Assembly (NCBI GenBank): GCA_903934295.1
Contig: CAIZNI010000020.1
Coordinates: 248,001 to 312,000 of the forward strand
Direction of reading: 5' to 3'
Source: an uncultured beta proteobacterium
GTDB lineage: Bacteria; Pseudomonadota; Gammaproteobacteria; Burkholderiales; Burkholderiaceae_E
DNA: 64,000 nucleotides
Positions 60,942 to 64,000 of the stretch are shown one piece after another. The notes beneath the pieces are model-generated. The model worked only from the letters and a program-made list of their open reading frames with translations. It did no database searches and was not told the origin of the DNA. How positions within the stretch are numbered: position 1 is the first letter of the stretch; every line of letters starts with the position of its first letter. Both the position numbers and the translations under genes were made by a program.

Positions 60942-62057
60942 TCAGGCCGGGATGCTGCCGATCACGCCTTCGACCAGGTAGTTCATCTTTTCGAGTTCGA
61001 TGTTGGTCATCTCGAGCGAGGTACCGGCGGCGATCACCGTGTTGCCCTTGTTGTCCTTCAGCGGTCCCTTGAAGATCACGAAATCGCCCTTCGTGAGCGA
61101 ATTGCGCGCCTTGTCGCCGGCTTCCTTGGCCTTGGCCGACACGCCCGCGCCGTACGCCGACATCTTGACGAAGCCTTCCTTCAGGCCGCCGCGCACGAAG
61201 TTCGACATCGGCTTGCCACCGGCCAGTTCCTGAACCAGCATCTTGTAGGGCGTCGACCAGTCCCACTCGGCGCCGGTCAGGTAGCCCTTGGGCGCGAGCT
61301 TGGCCTGGCTGGCGTGATACCCGCAGCTCATGATCCCGCGCTTCTCGGCGGTCTCGATGACGACCTTCGGACCATCGACGTGGCAGGTGACCACATCGAC
61401 GCCCTGATCGACCATGCTGTTGGTGGCTTCGGCTTCCTTGACCGGCAGCGACCAGTCACCGGTGAAGATCACCTGGGTGGTGATCGACGGATCGACCGAG
61501 CGCGCGCCCATGGTGAAGGCGTTGATGTTGCGCAGCACCTGGGGGATCGGCTTGGCAGCGATGAAGCCGAGCTTCTTCTTCTTGCTCATGTGACCGGCGA
61601 CGACACCGGCGACGTACTGGGCGCCATCGATGTAACCGAAGTAAGAGCCGGTGTTCTTCGGGTGCTTGCCCTCGGTCCACATGCCGCCGCAATGCATGAA
61701 GCGCACGTTGGGGTACTTCTCCGCGACCTTGAGCATGTGCGGGTCGAAGTAGCCGAACGAGGTGGCGAAGATGAGCTGCGCCTTGTCCTGGTTGATCATC
61801 GCTTCCATCGACTTCTGCACCGCCACCGTCTCGGCGACCTTCTCTTCCTCGACCACCTTGATGTTGGGCATCTTCTTGAGGATGGCGGCCGCCTGCGCCT
61901 GCGCCTGGTTGTAACCGAAGTCGTCACGCGGACCCACATACAGCACACCGACCACCAGCTTCTTGTCAGCGGCCCACGCCGACAACGGCGCACCGGTCAC
62001 CGAGACAAGGCCTGCCGCACCGGCGGCACCGACGAATACACGACGGGAAGAATCCAT
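60942..62057 (-). CDS. BMP-family ABC transporter substrate-binding protein
   Basis: Periplasmic receptor of 371 aa (PnrA/BMP type). The signal MDSSRRVFVGAAGAAGLVS... ends near AWAADKK, with an RR pair that might use Tat. Family motifs are VGVLYVGPRDDFGYNQAQAQA, IFATSFGYFDPHMLKVAEKYPNV and FGYIDGAQYVAGVVAGHM. Receptors of this kind bind nucleosides or small ureide-like molecules. It leads the leftward importer operon. A sigma-54 promoter lies 67-93 bases upstream. The ATG at 62057 puts the signal at the N-terminus. Confidence 0.93.
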   Translation of the reverse strand: MDSSRRVFVGAAGAAGLVSVTGAPLSAWAADKKLVVGVLYVGPRDDFGYNQAQAQAAAILKKMPNIKVVEEEKVAETVAVQKSMEAMINQDKAQLIFATSFGYFDPHMLKVAEKYPNVRFMHCGGMWTEGKHPKNTGSYFGYIDGAQYVAGVVAGHMSKKKKLGFIAAKPIPQVLRNINAFTMGARSVDPSITTQVIFTGDWSLPVKEAEATNSMVDQGVDVVTCHVDGPKVVIETAEKRGIMSCGYHASQAKLAPKGYLTGAEWDWSTPYKMLVQELAGGKPMSNFVRGGLKEGFVKMSAYGAGVSAKAKEAGDKARNSLTKGDFVIFKGPLKDNKGNTVIAAGTSLEMTNIELEKMNYLVEGVIGSIPA

Positions 62058-62135
62058 GAGAAAGCTCCAGAAAGGGATTTGAGGGGCGAGGCGGGCTGCC
62101 GACAGGGCGTCGCCAGCTTGTGTACAAGACCGGAC

Positions 62136-62150
62136 GCAAGATTCTTGCCA
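62136..62150 (-). promoter_or_regulatory. Sigma-54 promoter of the importer operon
   Basis: On the minus strand TGGCAAG-AATC-TTGC (62150 to 62136) matches the -24/-12 element TGGCACG-N4-TTGC with one difference, GG and GC separated by the correct 10 bp. Transcription would start near 62124, leaving a 67-base leader before the BMP receptor ATG. Confidence 0.8.
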
Positions 62151-62225
62151 GCGGGAGACCCGCGGGAAAACCGCCACCGCGCCCGCCATCGCGGTGCACC
62201 GGCGCACGCCACCCAACCGGCAAGC

Positions 62226-62262
62226 GCACCAAATCCGTGCCTCATCGGCACGACTTCCGTGC
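62226..62262. promoter_or_regulatory. Tandem NtrC-type sites (GCAC-N7-GTGC)
   Basis: GCAC-N7-GTGC occurs at 62226-62240 and 62248-62262, 22 bp apart, two turns of the helix. This is the dyad spacing of NtrC sites (TGCAC-N7-GTGCA). They lie 100-140 bp upstream of both outward-facing sigma-54 promoters, the usual enhancer distance for NtrC. Confidence 0.72.
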
Positions 62263-62353
62263 ATTCGCCTCGAACCCCACCGCATCCGCGTGCCCACCGA
62301 CAGGACACACCGCGACACCGCCCCCTCTGGACCAGCCATCGGCGCCCACCCCC

Positions 62354-62370
62354 TGGCACGCAGCTTGCAT
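62354..62370 (+). promoter_or_regulatory. Sigma-54 promoter of the allophanate hydrolase gene
   Basis: TGGCACG (62354-62360), four bases, TTGCAT (62365-62370) is a perfect -24/-12 sigma-54 element. Transcription should start near 62380, 28 bases before the ATG at 62408. Confidence 0.88.
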
Positions 62371-62407
62371 TCGATCTTGTATTCAAGAATGGATGCCGCA
62401 GGAAACC

Positions 62408-64000
62408 ATGGACTCGGTCTGGATCGAAAAAATCACCGCCGAGGCGGGCGCCACCGCGCAACCCGCCGCCACCGGCCCGCTCGCCGGACGCCGCTTCGCC
62501 GTCAAGGACAACATCGACGTCGCGGGCGTGCCGACCACCGCCGCGTGCCCGGCGTTCTCCCATGTACCCGCGCAGTCGGCGACCGTGATCGAGCGGCTGC
62601 TGCAGGCCGGCGCCTTGGTCGCGGGCAAGACCAACATGGATCAGTTCGCCTGCGGGCTGAACGGGTCGCGCTCGCCCTATGGCACGCCGGCCAACAGCTT
62701 CGACGCGCGTCTGGTGCCGGGCGGCTCGAGTTCCGGCTCGGCGGTGGCGGTCGCGCGTGGCGAAGTCGACTTCGCGCTGGGCACCGACACCGCAGGTTCG
62801 GGACGCGTGCCGGCGGCGATGAACAATCTGGTGGGCCTGAAGCCGACGCGCGGCCTGATCAGCAACCGCGGCGTGGTGCCGGCCTGCCGGTCGATCGACT
62901 GCGTGTCGATCTTCACCACCACCGTGGCCGAGGCGGTCGACGTGCTGATGGCCGCCGCCGCTCACGACCCGCTCGACCCCGGTTCGCGGGCCCTGCGTCT
63001 GGACCCGGCGTTCTTTCCCCCGGTCTTTCGCTTCGGCGTGCCGCGCACCGAAGACCTCGAGTTCTTTGGCGACGACGCGTCGCGCGAGGCCTTCGCGCAG
63101 GCCTGCGCCCGCCTGCAACGGCTCGGCGGCACACTGGTGGCGATCGACTTCCGGCCGTTCGCGCAGGCGGCCGCGATGCTTTATGAAGACGCGTTCGTGG
63201 CCGAGCGCTACGCCGGCATCCGCGACTTCTTCGATGCCCACGCCGACAGCCAGCCCGAGGTCTTCGACCCGGTGGTGCGCGCCATCATCGCGTCGGGCCG
63301 GCGCTTCAGCGCCGCCGACTGGTGCCAGGCCACCGACCGCCTGGGGCTGCTGCGCCAGCGCTGCGATGCCGCCCTCGCGAGTGTCGATGTGCTGGTGCTG
63401 CCCACCACCCCGACGCTGATCAGCGTCGAGGCGATGCGCGCCGAGCCGGTCGAGATGAACCGCCGGCTGGGTCATTACACGAACTTCGTGAACCTGCTCG
63501 ACTATGCGGCCCTGGCGGTGCCCGCCTGCCTGCGGGCCGACGGTCTGCCCTTCGGCATCAGCTTCATCGGCCCGGCGGCCAGCGACCTGCGCCTGGCCGA
63601 CATCGGTCAGCGCTTCCACCACGACACCGGCCTGAGCGCCGGCGCCACCGGCAAGCCGCTGGCACCGGCCCGCGACATCGTCCGACCGGCCGGCAGCACG
63701 GTGACGCTCGCGGTGGTCGGCGCCCACCTGTCGGGCATGCCGCTCAACGGCCAGCTGCGCGAACGCGGCGCGCGCTTGCTGCGCACCGCGCGGACCGCGC
63801 CCGAGTACCGGCTATTCGCGCTCGAAGGCACGGTGCCCCCGAAGCCGGGCCTGCTGCGCGTGGCGCCGGAGCAGGGGCACGCGATCGCGCTCGAGATCTG
63901 GGAGATGCCCGTCGAGCACTACGGCTCGTTCGTCGCCCTGATCGGCGCGCCGCTGGGGATCGGCACCCTGCGCCTGGAAGACGGTGCCACGGTGCAGGGT
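62408..64000 (+). CDS. atzF: Allophanate hydrolase (AtzF-like), 3' truncated by window edge
   Basis: Converts allophanate to ammonia and CO2. The ATG has AGGAAA ahead, and 531 codons are visible without a stop. The amidase-signature domain (residues 1-440) has catalytic Lys in FAVKDNIDVAG, then GGSSSGSAVAV with the cis-Ser, and the nucleophile Ser in GTDTAGSGRVPAAMN. Substrate-linked KTNMDQFACGLNGSRSPYG is typical of this group. From about residue 445 a second domain begins (VTLAVVGAHLSGMPLNGQL), as in AtzF, not in plain amidases. Biotin carboxylase (urea carboxylase) was not seen. It is divergent from the BMP importer. Confidence 0.93.
   Translation, partial: MDSVWIEKITAEAGATAQPAATGPLAGRRFAVKDNIDVAGVPTTAACPAFSHVPAQSATVIERLLQAGALVAGKTNMDQFACGLNGSRSPYGTPANSFDARLVPGGSSSGSAVAVARGEVDFALGTDTAGSGRVPAAMNNLVGLKPTRGLISNRGVVPACRSIDCVSIFTTTVAEAVDVLMAAAAHDPLDPGSRALRLDPAFFPPVFRFGVPRTEDLEFFGDDASREAFAQACARLQRLGGTLVAIDFRPFAQAAAMLYEDAFVAERYAGIRDFFDAHADSQPEVFDPVVRAIIASGRRFSAADWCQATDRLGLLRQRCDAALASVDVLVLPTTPTLISVEAMRAEPVEMNRRLGHYTNFVNLLDYAALAVPACLRADGLPFGISFIGPAASDLRLADIGQRFHHDTGLSAGATGKPLAPARDIVRPAGSTVTLAVVGAHLSGMPLNGQLRERGARLLRTARTAPEYRLFALEGTVPPKPGLLRVAPEQGHAIALEIWEMPVEHYGSFVALIGAPLGIGTLRLEDGATVQG

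Noticed and set aside
59949-62588. Open frame of 879 codons on the plus strand across the promoter region
   Set aside because: Antisense to permease and receptor genes, and out of frame with the allophanate hydrolase at its right end.
62408-64000. GatA subunit of the amidotransferase or a generic amidase
   Set aside because: No gatB/gatC partner; the amidase domain is followed by an AtzF-type second domain, and the gene sits with BiuH.

Overview
The window is GC-rich throughout, densely coded, and looks like a chromosomal segment of a betaproteobacterium, most likely order Burkholderiales. The markers are the coaE-zapD-yacG run next to mutT/argJ, two Bug-type (TctC) solute receptors, a long-form leuA, the rsmD-coaD-ferredoxin run divergent from ftsY, and a sigma-32 gene. 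The species cannot be fixed from the sequence. I see no rRNA, tRNA or CRISPR array.

Layout. 0-11.4 kb is mostly core: pilD (cut by the left edge), coaE, zapD and yacG; then on the other strand a MutT/ThiE-like fusion, an AAA ATPase and argJ; a 5'-nucleotidase; an overlapping MaoC-Pta / acyl kinase / MFS operon; and ychF. 11.5-14.5 kb is an accessory patch: a GNAT gene and three unrelated toxin-antitoxin pairs (BrnTA, ParE-like, AbrB/PIN), with two copies of an 86-bp repeat flanking the middle pair. 14.7-20.9 kb carries a Bug receptor, a deacetylase-like and a hydroxyacid-dehydrogenase-like gene, and a complete TRAP transporter. 21.1-22.8 kb is a HipBA module with its own AT-richer control region. 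22.9-29.5 kb is a TetR-RND efflux operon behind three evenly spaced palindromes. 29.7-34.3 kb is a small catabolic set (FAD oxidoreductase, GST, Bug receptor, flavin reductase). 34.4-42.7 kb has a diguanylate cyclase, ppk1/ppx, plsB and an ornithine-lipid acyltransferase. 42.8-44.8 kb is leuA preceded by an unlisted leucine-rich leader peptide. 44.8-54.4 kb holds mostly housekeeping genes, including dsdA, and rpoH preceded by a near-perfect CIRCE element.

54.5-64 kb is the most interesting part: a nitrogen-scavenging cluster. A BMP-type ABC importer (receptor, two permeases, double ATPase) is interleaved with a formamidase-like nitrilase, a biuret-amidohydrolase-like enzyme and a second isochorismatase-fold hydrolase. 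Divergent from it is an allophanate hydrolase that runs off the right edge. The 350-bp gap between the two units holds two outward-facing sigma-54 promoters and, between them, two GCAC-N7-GTGC palindromes 22 bp apart, which is the architecture of an NtrC-activated nitrogen-limitation regulon. The inferred flow is import of a urea-like compound, hydrolysis of biuret to allophanate, then allophanate to ammonia and CO2.
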